Positions 8,638-16,446 of a stretch of DNA of 64,000 nucleotides are shown here, piece by piece. Location: positions 496,001 through 560,000 of the forward strand of contig JADCER010000005.1 in assembly GCA_020249925.1 (NCBI GenBank), in the 5' to 3' direction. A program made the position numbers and the translations under genes. This DNA is from Roseomonas sp. GTDB lineage: Bacteria > Pseudomonadota > Alphaproteobacteria > Acetobacterales > Acetobacteraceae. Numbering within the stretch: position 1 is the first letter of the stretch; every line of letters starts with the position of its first letter. The notes under the pieces are model-generated. The model was not told where the DNA came from. It did not search any database and worked only from the letters and a program-made list of their open reading frames with translations.

Positions 8638-10143
8638 ATGCCCGATACCGCCCCGCTACAGACCGCAAGCCATCCGCATTCGGTTGAGTTTTTCGATGTG
8701 CTGATTGTGGGCGCCGGCATTTCCGGCATTGGCGCGGCCTATCACCTCACCACCCAATGCCCGGACAAGCGCTTTGTCGTGCTGGAGAATGAGGAAAGCT
8801 TCGGCGGCACCTGGTGGACGCATAAATATCCCGGCATTCGCTCAGATAGCGACCTGCACACCTTCGGCTATCGCTTCAAGCCCTGGCGCGGCGCGCCGAT
8901 CGCCACGGCCGAAGAAATCCTGCGCTATATGGGCGAAGTGATCGCCGAAAATGATCTCGCGCGCCACATCCGCTATCGGCATCACATCACGCATGCAAGC
9001 TGGGACAGCCAGACCAAGCTTTGGACCTTGGAAGTTCTGGACAAGACCAATGGCCTGCCGCGCCGTTTCACCTGCAAGTTCCTTTATATGTGCCAGGGCT
9101 ATTATCGCCACCGTCAGGGCTATATGCCCGAATGGCCGAATATGGCGGCCTATCAGGGACATTTGGTGCATTCCGAGGAATGGCCAGATGATTTGGACTA
9201 TGCCGGCAAGCGCGTGCTGGTGATTGGGTCAGGCGCCAGCGCGGCCACCATCATTCCTGCCATGGCCGCCAAGGCCGCCCATGTTGTGATGCTGCAGCGT
9301 TCGCCGACCTATTTCCGTGTGGGCCGCAACGCGATTGAGATCGCCGAGGAATTGCGCGCGCTCGGTATTTCGGAAGATTGGATTCACGAAATCACGCGCC
9401 GGAAAATCCTGTTCGAGCAAGCCAAATTCGCCCAAATGTCCTTCACGCAGCCAGAAAAGGTCAAGGAAGCGCTCTTGGACGGCATTCGCGGCATTGTCGG
9501 GCAGGATTACGATATCGCGACCCATTTCACGCCGCGCTATCGCCCCTGGCGGCAACGCGTGGCCTTTGTGCCCGATGGCGATTTGTTCCACGGCATTGCC
9601 CAGGGCAAGGCGAGCGTTGTCACCGATGAGATTGAGCGCTTCTCGGCAAAGGGTGTCATCACCAAATCCGGTCAGGAATTGGCAGCGGATATCATTGTCG
9701 CCGCCACCGGCTTTCACCTGAATGTACTGGGCGATATCGCGTTTGAGATTGATGGCAAGCCGCTCGATTTTCATGAAACCGTGACCTATCGGGGCATGAT
9801 GTTCACCGGCATTCCCAATATGGTTTGGGTCTTCGGCTATTTCCGCGCTTCCTGGACCTTGCGCGCTGATCTGGTGGGCGATTTTGTCTGCAGATTGCTG
9901 AAGCACATGGATGCCAAGGGCAAGGCGCAGGTTGAAGTGGCGCTGCGGGAAGAAGACCATAATATGCCGATCCTGCCCTGGATTGATCCGGAAAACTTCA
10001 ACCCCGGCTATCTGATGCGGGGATTGCATCTGCTGCCGCAACGCGGTGACAAGCCGGAATGGATGCATAATCAGGATTACTGGGCGGAGAAGGACGAATT
10101 CCCCAAGATAGACCTCAACGATGCGGCCTTTGTGTACAGATAA
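8638..10143 (+). CDS. Flavin-containing Baeyer-Villiger-type monooxygenase
   Basis: This 501-residue enzyme has an FAD-binding GAGISG at residues 25-30, a GGTWWTHKYPG segment and an NADPH-binding VIGSGASA near residue 195. Between them, at about 172-183, lies the Baeyer-Villiger fingerprint (QGHLVHSEEWP, with Tyr replacing the usual leading Phe). Such enzymes insert oxygen into ketones or oxidise soft heteroatoms using NADPH and O2. ATG at 8638 follows an AGGAAAG. It stands alone, separated by about 80 bases from the upstream gene. No esterase or alcohol dehydrogenase partner is adjacent, so the substrate is open. Confidence 0.88.
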   Translation: MPDTAPLQTASHPHSVEFFDVLIVGAGISGIGAAYHLTTQCPDKRFVVLENEESFGGTWWTHKYPGIRSDSDLHTFGYRFKPWRGAPIATAEEILRYMGEVIAENDLARHIRYRHHITHASWDSQTKLWTLEVLDKTNGLPRRFTCKFLYMCQGYYRHRQGYMPEWPNMAAYQGHLVHSEEWPDDLDYAGKRVLVIGSGASAATIIPAMAAKAAHVVMLQRSPTYFRVGRNAIEIAEELRALGISEDWIHEITRRKILFEQAKFAQMSFTQPEKVKEALLDGIRGIVGQDYDIATHFTPRYRPWRQRVAFVPDGDLFHGIAQGKASVVTDEIERFSAKGVITKSGQELAADIIVAATGFHLNVLGDIAFEIDGKPLDFHETVTYRGMMFTGIPNMVWVFGYFRASWTLRADLVGDFVCRLLKHMDAKGKAQVEVALREEDHNMPILPWIDPENFNPGYLMRGLHLLPQRGDKPEWMHNQDYWAEKDEFPKIDLNDAAFVYR

Positions 10144-10203
10144 CGTTTGTGGTGACTTGGAACGCCAATTCACCTCGGCGCTGAACACGCGTATCCTGGC
10201 CCC

Positions 10204-10827
10204 ATGACTCCATCCCGCTTTGGCGATGGCCGCCGGCGCCGCATCGGCCTTCTGGGCGGGTCCTTCAACCCAGCCCATGCCGGGCATCGCCATGTCGCGC
10301 GGAAGGCCATGCAGGCGCTTGGGCTGGATCAGGTTTGGCTCATGGTCTCCCCCGGCAATCCGCTGAAGCCCCGCGCGGGCATGGCGCCGTTGCGGGACCG
10401 TTTGGCCAGCGCGCAGGGCATTGCCGATGGCAGGCGCGTGATCGCGACCGATATCGAAAAGGTGCTCGGCACGCGCTTCACCGCCGATACGCTGACAAAA
10501 CTGCGCCGGCGCTTTCCCCGCGCGGTTTTCGTGTTTCTGATCGGCGCGGATAATCTGGTGCAGCTGCCCCGCTGGAAATCATGGCGCCGCATCGCCACTT
10601 CTACCCCATTGGCGGTGCTGCCGCGCCCGGGCTGGACACGGCAGGCGCTGCGTGGAGCAGCCGCTTCCGTGCTGCGCCGCGGGCGTTGCCGGCCCGGCGC
10701 GTTGCTTGCGGGCGCCAAGCAGGCTACCAAAAAGGCCAGATGGTGTTTCATTTCAGCGCGGGAACATGCTGCTTCCGCCACTGCAATCAGGGCAGCAGCC
10801 TTGCACCCGCGACAGACAGAGAGATAG
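10204..10827 (+). CDS. nadD: Nicotinate-nucleotide adenylyltransferase
   Basis: This 207-residue NadD joins nicotinate mononucleotide to AMP in NAD synthesis. The nucleotidyltransferase motif is at residues 18-28 (GGSFNPAHAGH), LIGADNL lies near 115, and the C-terminal ISAREH...ATAIR corresponds to the ATP-binding ISxTxxR motif. It begins the common nadD-rsfS-rlmH cluster. Its TAG stop (10825-10827) is in the same frame as rsfS and lies inside the AGGAGG that precedes rsfS. Confidence 0.92.
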   Translation: MTPSRFGDGRRRRIGLLGGSFNPAHAGHRHVARKAMQALGLDQVWLMVSPGNPLKPRAGMAPLRDRLASAQGIADGRRVIATDIEKVLGTRFTADTLTKLRRRFPRAVFVFLIGADNLVQLPRWKSWRRIATSTPLAVLPRPGWTRQALRGAAASVLRRGRCRPGALLAGAKQATKKARWCFISAREHAASATAIRAAALHPRQTER

Positions 10828-10836
10828 GAGGCGGCC

Positions 10837-11556
10837 ATAGCCCGCAAGCCCACCCCGGCTGAAGAAAGCCCAAAACGGCGCGCCACCGCCGAGCCAAAAC
10901 CCAAGGCCGCGCCCAAGGCCAGCGCCAAGCCGAAGGCTGCTGCCGTGCCCAAGGCGAAAGCTGCGCCGAAAGCCGCTGCCGCCAAAGCGGCTTCTGCGAA
11001 GTCGGCGCCAAAGCCTACCGCCAAGGCCGCGCCGAAAACCGCTGCCGCCAAGCCAGCGCCGAAGCGCGCCGCTGCAAAAACCACCGCCGCGAAACCAGCG
11101 CCCAAGGCAAAGCGCGCCACCAAAGCGGCTGGTGCCGCAACGCCCGCAGCGCCGCGCCCCGCACGCGGCAGGCGCCGCGAAAAACTGGCGCCCGACCGGC
11201 TGCAACTTCTTGTGGAAGCCGCGCAGAAAAGCCTGGAAGACGACAAGGCCGAGAATATCGTGGTTTTGGATGTGACTGGCCGCGCCGATTACACGGATCG
11301 GCTGATCATCGCGACCGGCCAGGTTGAGCGCCAATTACAAGCCATGGCGACGCATCTGGATGAGGCGCTCGGCAAGGCAGGGCTGCATTTGAAGCGCGAT
11401 GCCATCCAGGCCTCACCGGATTGGGTGCTGATTGATGCGGGCGATCTGGTGATCCATTTGTTCCGCCCCGATGCGCGGGAACTCTATCGGCTGGAGCGCA
11501 TGTGGGGGCCGGAAAGCCCCTTGAAGACGGAGAATTCCGACGCCGCGCGGGATTAG
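10837..11556 (+). CDS. rsfS: Ribosomal silencing factor RsfS with a Lys/Ala/Pro-rich N-terminal tail
   Basis: The last roughly 115 residues form the RsfS domain ([44 protein letters not shown]). RsfS binds L14 on the 50S subunit and blocks subunit joining. The domain is preceded by about 100 residues of repeated Ala, Lys and Pro, so the protein is about 239 residues compared with 105-150 usually. No ATG, GTG or TTG exists between the nadD stop and a GTG at 10945, which lies inside the repetitive tail. A perfect AGGAGG at 10826-10831 instead sits 5 bases before an ATA at 10837, which I take as the likely start. GTG 10945 (GAAGG 8 bases upstream) is the alternative. Confidence 0.8.
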   Translation: MARKPTPAEESPKRRATAEPKPKAAPKASAKPKAAAVPKAKAAPKAAAAKAASAKSAPKPTAKAAPKTAAAKPAPKRAAAKTTAAKPAPKAKRATKAAGAATPAAPRPARGRRREKLAPDRLQLLVEAAQKSLEDDKAENIVVLDVTGRADYTDRLIIATGQVERQLQAMATHLDEALGKAGLHLKRDAIQASPDWVLIDAGDLVIHLFRPDARELYRLERMWGPESPLKTENSDAARD

Positions 11557-12007
11557 GATTATCGCCATCGGGCGGATCAAGCCGGGGCCGGAGGCAGCGC
11601 TTTACGCCCATTACGCGGCGCGGCTGCGCCCGGCGCCGGAGCTGGTGGAAATCCCCGAAGCGCGTGGCAGCGATGCCGAAATCCGCCGGCGAGAAGGTGC
11701 CGCGATCCTCGCCGCCATCCCCACGGGTGCAGTGCCGGTCGCCTTGGATCTTGGCGGCGCCATGCCCGATACGGAAAGCCTGGCCGTGCTGCTGACGCGG
11801 TGGGATGAGGCCGGGCGCGCGGCGTGTTTCATGATCGGCGGTGCTGAGGGGCTTGATCAGGCCGTGCAGACACGGGCGGAATATCGCCTCTCGCTCGGCC
11901 CGCTCACCTGGCCGCATTTCCTGGTGCGGGGCATGCTGGCGGAACAGCTTTACCGGGTGCAGGCGATCAGAACGGGGCATCCTTATCACCGGACGTGGCG
12001 GCCCTGA
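11540..12007 (+). CDS. rlmH: 23S rRNA (pseudouridine1915-N3)-methyltransferase RlmH
   Basis: The protein carries the SPOUT-type RlmH features: N-terminal IIAIGRIK, central [14 protein letters not shown] (SAM-binding knot) and C-terminal LAEQLYR then HPYH. It methylates position 1915 in helix 69 of 23S rRNA. No ATG, GTG or TTG precedes the conserved N-terminus; the first is GTG at 11645, which would remove about 35 residues. ACG at 11540 has GGAG 7 bases upstream and gives 155 residues, the length of the E. coli enzyme. ATT at 11552, overlapping the rsfS stop, gives 151 and is the alternative. Confidence 0.8.
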   Translation, partial: TPRGIRIIAIGRIKPGPEAALYAHYAARLRPAPELVEIPEARGSDAEIRRREGAAILAAIPTGAVPVALDLGGAMPDTESLAVLLTRWDEAGRAACFMIGGAEGLDQAVQTRAEYRLSLGPLTWPHFLVRGMLAEQLYRVQAIRTGHPYHRTWRP

Positions 12008-12084
12008 TGCGTAAAGCGGTTTGCGCAAAAGATTGGGCCTCTTGCGGCCGCCGAAGGCGGACGAGCGCCCGAATGGACGCCGCC

Positions 12085-12132
12085 ATTTGGTGCATGTCCC
12101 ATTCGCATTCGCTCATCGGATATGCACCAAAT
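12085..12132. repeat. Long inverted repeat (hairpin)
   Basis: ATTTGGTGCAT at 12085-12095 is the exact reverse complement of ATGCACCAAAT at 12122-12132. Allowing one G-T pair, the stem extends to 15 bp (GTCC with GGAT), leaving an 18-base loop that contains the tandem ATTCGC ATTCGC. It sits just upstream of the dispersed 46-nt repeat. It could be a transcript-stabilising hairpin or part of a larger mobile repeat. Confidence 0.7.
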
Positions 12133-12139
12133 TTCTCTT

Positions 12140-12185
12140 TGGTCGCATTTTCCGAGTCGCCAAGTGAGTCCACTTGGCTTGAAAA
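12140..12185 (+). repeat. Dispersed hairpin repeat, copy A
   Basis: This 46-nt block starts with TGGTCGCATTTTCC, continues into a short palindrome (CCAAGTG, 4-base loop AGTC, CACTTGG at 12160-12177) and ends in GAAAA. It matches the block at 60519-60564 at 39 of 46 positions by hand alignment, and the sequence difference in the palindrome falls in the loop. Both copies lie in intergenic spacers, which is typical of small palindromic repeats of alphaproteobacteria. Confidence 0.75.
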
Positions 12186-12304
12186 AGCTCCTGCAGCGAA
12201 GCCAAGCGCGCGGAGGCGCGCGCCGGCGTCTGAGGGCGGATCGGCTACGATCCGCGACAGAAGAAACAAGTCAAAGCAAGAAGCGGATGGCGCAGGGTTA
12301 GCGC

Positions 12305-13381
12305 GTGACTGAAAATGCGCTCATGAAGAACACGTCGGAAAACCTGGATGATGCCCGCTTCGCCGCCGTACTGGCGCGTGATGCCACGCCTGACTGTGGT
12401 GCTTTTCTTTATGCTGTCACCACCCAAGGCGTTTATTGCCGCCCCGGCTGCCCATCGCCGCCGCCGCTCCGCCGCAATACGCGTTTCTTCGCCGATAGCA
12501 CGGCGGCAGAGGATGCCGGCTTTCGCCCCTGCAAGCGCTGCGACCCACGCGGTGATCGCGCACGCCTGCAAGCGGAAGCGGTGCGCGCCGCCTGCGCCAT
12601 GATCGAGGCTTCTGAGGCCATACCATCGCTGGCAAGCCTCGCCGCGCGCGCTGGTTATGCGCCGCATCACTTTCAGCGGATGTTTCGGGAAATTACTGGT
12701 GTCACGCCGCGTTCCTATGCGGAAGGTGTGCGTGGGCAGCGCCTGTCAGCCGCTTTGGCCGAAGGCGCGCGCGTGGCGGAAGCGGTGGCAGGCGCAGGCT
12801 TCGGCAGCGAAAGCCGCGTTTATGAAAACACCGCGCGGCATTTGGGCATGCGCCCCGGCCGCGCGCGGCGTGGCGGCGCCGGAGAGGTTATTCGCATCGC
12901 CTGGGCGGAAAGCGCCTTTGGCCCGTTATTGCTCGGCGCGACCGATCAGGGCGTGTGCTTCCTTGGCTTTGGTGAGGCACGCGATGCGCTGGAAGGCGAT
13001 TTGCGCGCGCGTTTCCCACATGCGCGGATTGAAGCAGCACCTGACGAGATCAGCGATTTCGCCAAACGCGCCATCGCCTTCATCGCCGAACCGCGCGCTG
13101 CCTTGGACCTACCCTTGGATTTGCGCGGCACGATTTTCCAGCGCCGCGTTTGGGAAGCATTGCGCGGCATTCCGCTTGGCAGCACGACAAGCTATGGCGC
13201 CCTCGCCGCCGCCATGGGGGAACCCAAGGCAACGCGCGCGGTGGCGCGGGCTTGTGCGCAAAACCCGGTCTCACTCGCCGTGCCCTGCCATCGCGTGCTG
13301 GGCAAGGATGGCGATGTGACAGGCTATCGCTGGGGGGTGGCGCGCAAGCGGGCGTTGCTGGCGGGGGAAAAGGGCGCGTGA
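12305..13381 (+). CDS. ada: Bifunctional DNA repair protein/transcriptional regulator Ada
   Basis: This 358-residue protein has the full Ada architecture. The N-terminal zinc module has Cys45, Cys49, Cys76 and Cys79, spaced exactly as Cys38/42/69/72 of E. coli; Cys45 (GVYCRPGC) accepts methyl groups from phosphotriesters. An AraC-type helix-turn-helix occupies about residues 85-185. The C-terminal O6-methylguanine transferase domain carries the acceptor in PCHRV near residue 327. It repairs alkylated DNA and, once methylated, activates its regulon. GTG at 12305 or ATG at 12323 could start it. No AlkB partner is adjacent. Confidence 0.93.
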   Translation: MTENALMKNTSENLDDARFAAVLARDATPDCGAFLYAVTTQGVYCRPGCPSPPPLRRNTRFFADSTAAEDAGFRPCKRCDPRGDRARLQAEAVRAACAMIEASEAIPSLASLAARAGYAPHHFQRMFREITGVTPRSYAEGVRGQRLSAALAEGARVAEAVAGAGFGSESRVYENTARHLGMRPGRARRGGAGEVIRIAWAESAFGPLLLGATDQGVCFLGFGEARDALEGDLRARFPHARIEAAPDEISDFAKRAIAFIAEPRAALDLPLDLRGTIFQRRVWEALRGIPLGSTTSYGALAAAMGEPKATRAVARACAQNPVSLAVPCHRVLGKDGDVTGYRWGVARKRALLAGEKGA

Positions 13382-13413
13382 CGCATGCGCGCGGCTGATC
13401 CGCCGCGCCAAAC

Positions 13414-14295
13414 TCACTTCTTGCTGGAAAACCCCCGAAACATCTCAAGCAACGCCACCACATCCCGCCCGCGATGGCCGGTTGCCAATGCCTGCGCCAT
13501 CAATTCACGCACAGCCGAAGTGGCCGGCGTTGGCTGGTGCAATGCCCTGCCGAATTCAATGGCCAGCGCCAGATCCTTCTCACCCAATTCCATCTTGAAG
13601 CCGGGATCGAAATCATTCTTGAGCGCCTTCGGAAAGCGCTTGGTGAAATGAAAGGAACGCCCACCGCTTTGGGACAGCACCTGATAAAGTGTTTCGGGCG
13701 CGACACCTGCCGCCTCACCCAGCGCAAAGGCCTCACAGGCAATCAGTACATTGCCCATGGACATCATGTTATTGACCAGCTTCACCGCCTTGGCCGTGCC
13801 AATCGGCCCGGTATGGGACCAGGATTGCCCAAGGCTTTGCAGCACGGGCTCCGCGCGGCGGATATCGGCCGCATCACCGCCCACAATCAGCACCAATTCA
13901 CCGCGGAGCGATTCCAGCGGCCCGCCACTGACAGGGCAATCCAGCACGGCAATGCCCTTGGCGGCGGCTGCGGCGGCGATCTCTCGCATCGTGTCGGGAT
14001 CAAGGGTTGAAAGCTCAATGATCAGCGTGCCTTGCGCTGCCTGATCCACCAGGCCCCCCGGTGCAAGCCAGGCTGATCTTGCGGCGGCCGGATCGGGCAG
14101 GCTGGTCAGTACCACGGGGCGGCCGGCCAGCGCGGCTACCACCGTGTCGGCAACTGCAATTTGGCGTTCGGCCAATTCCTGCCGACGCGCCGGATTAACG
14201 TCATAACCAAGCACATCGAAACCCTGTTCGGTCAGGCGGGACGCCATATTCGCCCCCATCTGGCCCATGCCGAAAACGGCAATTCGTTCCTTCAT
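13414..14295 (-). CDS. NAD(P)-dependent 3-hydroxyisobutyrate dehydrogenase-family oxidoreductase
   Basis: This 293-residue protein begins with a Rossmann GMGQMG at residues 9-14. It has the substrate-binding signature DCPVSGG at 119-125 and the catalytic lysine K172 in KLVNNMM, followed by the all-helical C-terminal domain. The family includes 3-hydroxyisobutyrate, tartronate semialdehyde and related beta-hydroxyacid dehydrogenases; the substrate cannot be chosen from sequence alone. It ends 33 bases from ada, convergent with it, and lies downstream of the rpsD terminator, so it probably has its own promoter. Confidence 0.88.
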   Translation of the reverse strand: MKERIAVFGMGQMGANMASRLTEQGFDVLGYDVNPARRQELAERQIAVADTVVAALAGRPVVLTSLPDPAAARSAWLAPGGLVDQAAQGTLIIELSTLDPDTMREIAAAAAAKGIAVLDCPVSGGPLESLRGELVLIVGGDAADIRRAEPVLQSLGQSWSHTGPIGTAKAVKLVNNMMSMGNVLIACEAFALGEAAGVAPETLYQVLSQSGGRSFHFTKRFPKALKNDFDPGFKMELGEKDLALAIEFGRALHQPTPATSAVRELMAQALATGHRGRDVVALLEMFRGFSSKK

Positions 14296-14393
14296 TCACG
14301 CTCTCCGCCAAACTTCTCCCGCACGGGTAGAGCTTCGGGCAATTGGCCGCGACCGGCAAGCAAGCCCAGCTTTTGCCGAGCATGCTGCCTAAC

Positions 14394-14424
14394 AAAAAAG
14401 CCGGCGCCCGAAGGCACCGGCTTT
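14394..14424 (-). terminator. Rho-independent terminator of rpsD
   Basis: Read on the minus strand, a GCCGGTGCC / GGCGCCGGC stem with a TTCG tetraloop is followed by six T residues. It begins about 25 bases after the rpsD stop. Confidence 0.85.
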
Positions 14425-14448
14425 GCAACAAAGGAAGATAAGACCTGA

Positions 14449-15066
14449 TCAGCGGCTGTAGAATTCGACCACCAGATTGGGTTCCATCTGCACCGGATAG
14501 GGCACATCGGAAAGCTTCGGCGCGCGCAGGAACTTGCCCTTCATCGCGCGGTGATCAATTTCCAGATATTCCGGCACATCACGTTCAGTGCTCTGCGCGG
14601 AATCCAGCACGGCGGTGAGCTGCTTCGACTTTTCCTTCACCTCAATCACATCGCCATTCTTCACCGAATAGGATGGGATGTTGAGCCGCTTGCCATTGAT
14701 CAATACATGCCCGTGATTTACGAATTGCCGCGCGGCGAAGGGTGTGACGGCCAGCTTCATGCGATAGATCACCGCATCCAGGCGGCGTTCCAGCAATTCA
14801 ACCAGGTTTTCAGAAGTGTCACCCTTACGGCGCACCGCTTCCTCGTAATACTTACGGAACTGCTTTTCGCCGATATTGCCGTAATAGCCCTTCAGCTTCT
14901 GCTTCGCCATCAACTGCACGCCGAAATCGGTCGGCTTTTGCTTGCGGCGCTGGCCATGCTGGCCGGGGCCATATTCGCGCTTGGCGACCGGCGATTTCGC
15001 CCGGCCCCAAAGGTTCACGCCAAGGCGGCGATTGATTTTGTATTTGCTTTCAGCGCGCTTCGTCAT
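14449..15066 (-). CDS. rpsD: 30S ribosomal protein S4
   Basis: The 205-residue S4 starts [15 protein letters not shown] and has the S4 RNA-binding domain from about residue 95 ([23 protein letters not shown]). S4 nucleates assembly of the 5' domain of 16S rRNA. ATG at 15066 is preferred over ATG at 15072 because a GGGG lies 7 bases before the former and only 1 base before the latter. As in many alphaproteobacteria it is separate from the alpha operon. A strong terminator follows. Confidence 0.97.
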   Translation of the reverse strand: MTKRAESKYKINRRLGVNLWGRAKSPVAKREYGPGQHGQRRKQKPTDFGVQLMAKQKLKGYYGNIGEKQFRKYYEEAVRRKGDTSENLVELLERRLDAVIYRMKLAVTPFAARQFVNHGHVLINGKRLNIPSYSVKNGDVIEVKEKSKQLTAVLDSAQSTERDVPEYLEIDHRAMKGKFLRAPKLSDVPYPVQMEPNLVVEFYSR

Positions 15067-15260
15067 GCGCATACCCCATCGCGGGCGCGATGGCCTTTCT
15101 TGCTATGCCCCAAGGGGCCTTGTTGTCCCGGTAGTCCCAGGCCGGCTGGCCAGGGCGGGCGCGGACCCCGAAGGCCCGTCCACATTCCCGGAAGGAGGGC
15201 GCGTGATATTCCGCGCCTCAGGGCTTGTCAAACCGCGCGCCCAGCCCCATCCCCGAAGGC

Positions 15261-15470
15261 ATGAGCTTATCCAAAGAAGACATATTGGTGCTTGGCCTGA
15301 CGGCGGGCGTGGTGGGCAGCCTGGTGGGCGGCCTGATGCTTTACGCGGGCCTTGCTTTGGTGGTGGCCGGGTCTCACGCGGGCTGGCTGCTCGCCTTGCC
15401 GGCGGCGCCCTTGGGCGGGGCGCTTGGCTATATCCTGGCCCGGCGCCTCACGGCGCGGCTGAAACCCTGA
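15261..15470 (+). CDS. Small two-helix membrane protein, uncharacterised
   Basis: This 69-residue frame encodes an acidic/polar start (SLSKEDI), two Gly/Leu-rich hydrophobic helices separated by SHAGW, and a basic tail (ARRLTARLKP), a positive-inside pattern expected of a small inner-membrane protein. ATG at 15261 has a GAAGG close by; a TTG start at 15225 is also open. It lies between divergent rpsD and convergent rpsU. I recognise no family. Its clear membrane topology is the main support for it being real. Confidence 0.5.
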   Translation: MSLSKEDILVLGLTAGVVGSLVGGLMLYAGLALVVAGSHAGWLLALPAAPLGGALGYILARRLTARLKP

Positions 15471-15475
15471 AATGC

Positions 15476-15509
15476 AAAACCGCGGCCCACGGGCTGCCCC
15501 GTGCCGCGG
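15476..15509 (-). terminator. Rho-independent terminator of rpsU
   Basis: On the minus strand a CCGCGGC-CACGGG stem pairs with CCCGTGG-GCCGCGG (small bulge) and is followed by TTTTGC. It is located 33 bases after the rpsU stop. Confidence 0.7.
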
Positions 15510-15541
15510 ATTGCCGATGGTAACCCTGACTTCAGGGGGAA

Positions 15542-15745
15542 TCAGAAGCCTTCGCGTTCAATCCGCTTGCGCTCCACCTTGCGGGCGCGGCGCACAGCTT
15601 CCGCGGCTTCACGCGCGCGGCGCTCAGACGGCTTTTCGTAATGGCGGCGGATCTTCATTTCACGGAAGACCCCTTCACGCTGCAATTTCTTCTTGAGCGC
15701 CTTCAGCGCCTGATCAACATTGTTGTCACGAACGACGACTTGCAC
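15542..15745 (-). CDS. rpsU: 30S ribosomal protein S21
   Basis: This 67-residue basic protein reads [19 protein letters not shown] and ends in RKRIEREGF, the standard alphaproteobacterial S21. It helps 30S subunits engage mRNA. Start choice: an AAGGGGG lies 9 bases before GTG at 15745, while TTG at 15754 directly abuts that motif, so GTG is used. It is a monocistronic unit with its own terminator. Confidence 0.95.
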   Translation of the reverse strand: MQVVVRDNNVDQALKALKKKLQREGVFREMKIRRHYEKPSERRAREAAEAVRRARKVERKRIEREGF

Positions 15746-15918
15746 GCGGCACAACCCCCTTCATGGATCGCTGGTTCAAAGCAAAGGACGCGCAACCGGT
15801 TGCCCGGTGCCCGTCCACATGAAGGGCTTCTAGCACAGTGATTCGCCGCGCCGGAAGCCCCTTTCAAGCCTTTTTCAGGCCAATTATATAAAAAGCTCAA
15901 TCGCGCTGCGGGAATGTC

Positions 15919-16446
15919 ATGGCCATTCTGAAAATCGCCCGGCTGGGCCATCCCGTGCTGCTGCAACGGGCGGAAACGGTGGCAGACCCCACAGCGCCCG
16001 AGATGCGCCGCCTGGTCGCCGATATGGTGGAAACCCTGGAAGATATTGGCGGGCTTGGCCTTGCTGCCCCGCAAGTGCATGTTTCCCTTAGGCTTTTTAT
16101 CTGGCGCACGGCGGCGGGCGGGCATTCCGCCCTGTTCAACCCGGAAATCACGCCGGTTGGGGAGGAAACTGAGGAAGCCTGGGAAGGCTGCCTTTCCATC
16201 CCCGGTCTGCGTGGCGCCGTGCGCCGGCCCGCGCGCATCAGGTTTCGCGGCCAGGATATCGCCGGCACGGTGATTGAAGGCGAAGCCGCCGGCATGGCCG
16301 CGCGGGTCATGCAGCATGAATATGACCATCTTGAAGGGGTGCTTTACCCAATGCGCATGACGGATTTGTCGCGCCTTGGGTTTGTTGAGGAACTGGCCCG
16401 GTTCAACCCGCCGAAACCCATTGAAAATGAAAGACAAAAGCCATGA
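15919..16446 (+). CDS. def: Peptide deformylase
   Basis: This 175-residue metalloprotease has all three deformylase motifs: GLGLAAPQ (45-52), EGCLSIPG (metal ligand Cys91) and QHEYDHLEG (ligands His133 and His137, catalytic Glu134). It removes the formyl group from new N-termini. fmt is not adjacent. The TGA overlaps the ATG of the following COQ9-family gene (ATGA), so the two are translationally coupled. The C-terminus after YPMRMTDL is short but typical of type I enzymes. Confidence 0.93.
   Translation: MAILKIARLGHPVLLQRAETVADPTAPEMRRLVADMVETLEDIGGLGLAAPQVHVSLRLFIWRTAAGGHSALFNPEITPVGEETEEAWEGCLSIPGLRGAVRRPARIRFRGQDIAGTVIEGEAAGMAARVMQHEYDHLEGVLYPMRMTDLSRLGFVEELARFNPPKPIENERQKP

Larger units (their letters stand above)
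12008..12304 (+). other. Non-coding spacer with two hairpins between rlmH and ada
   Basis: About 297 bases have no convincing gene. Short open frames here on both strands have no recognisable motifs and would be mostly repeat sequence. The spacer contains a 15-bp imperfect hairpin at 12085-12132 and a 46-nt hairpin repeat at 12140-12185 that recurs near base 60519. No U-run follows either hairpin, so neither looks like a standard terminator. Confidence 0.6.

Noticed and set aside
10329..11246. Minus-strand Ala/Gly-rich frame
   Set aside because: It mirrors the nadD gene and the Lys/Ala/Pro repeat region of rsfS and has no independent support.
11967..12312. Short open frames on both strands in the rlmH-ada spacer
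   Set aside because: They consist mostly of the hairpin and dispersed repeat sequence and have no ribosome site or motif.
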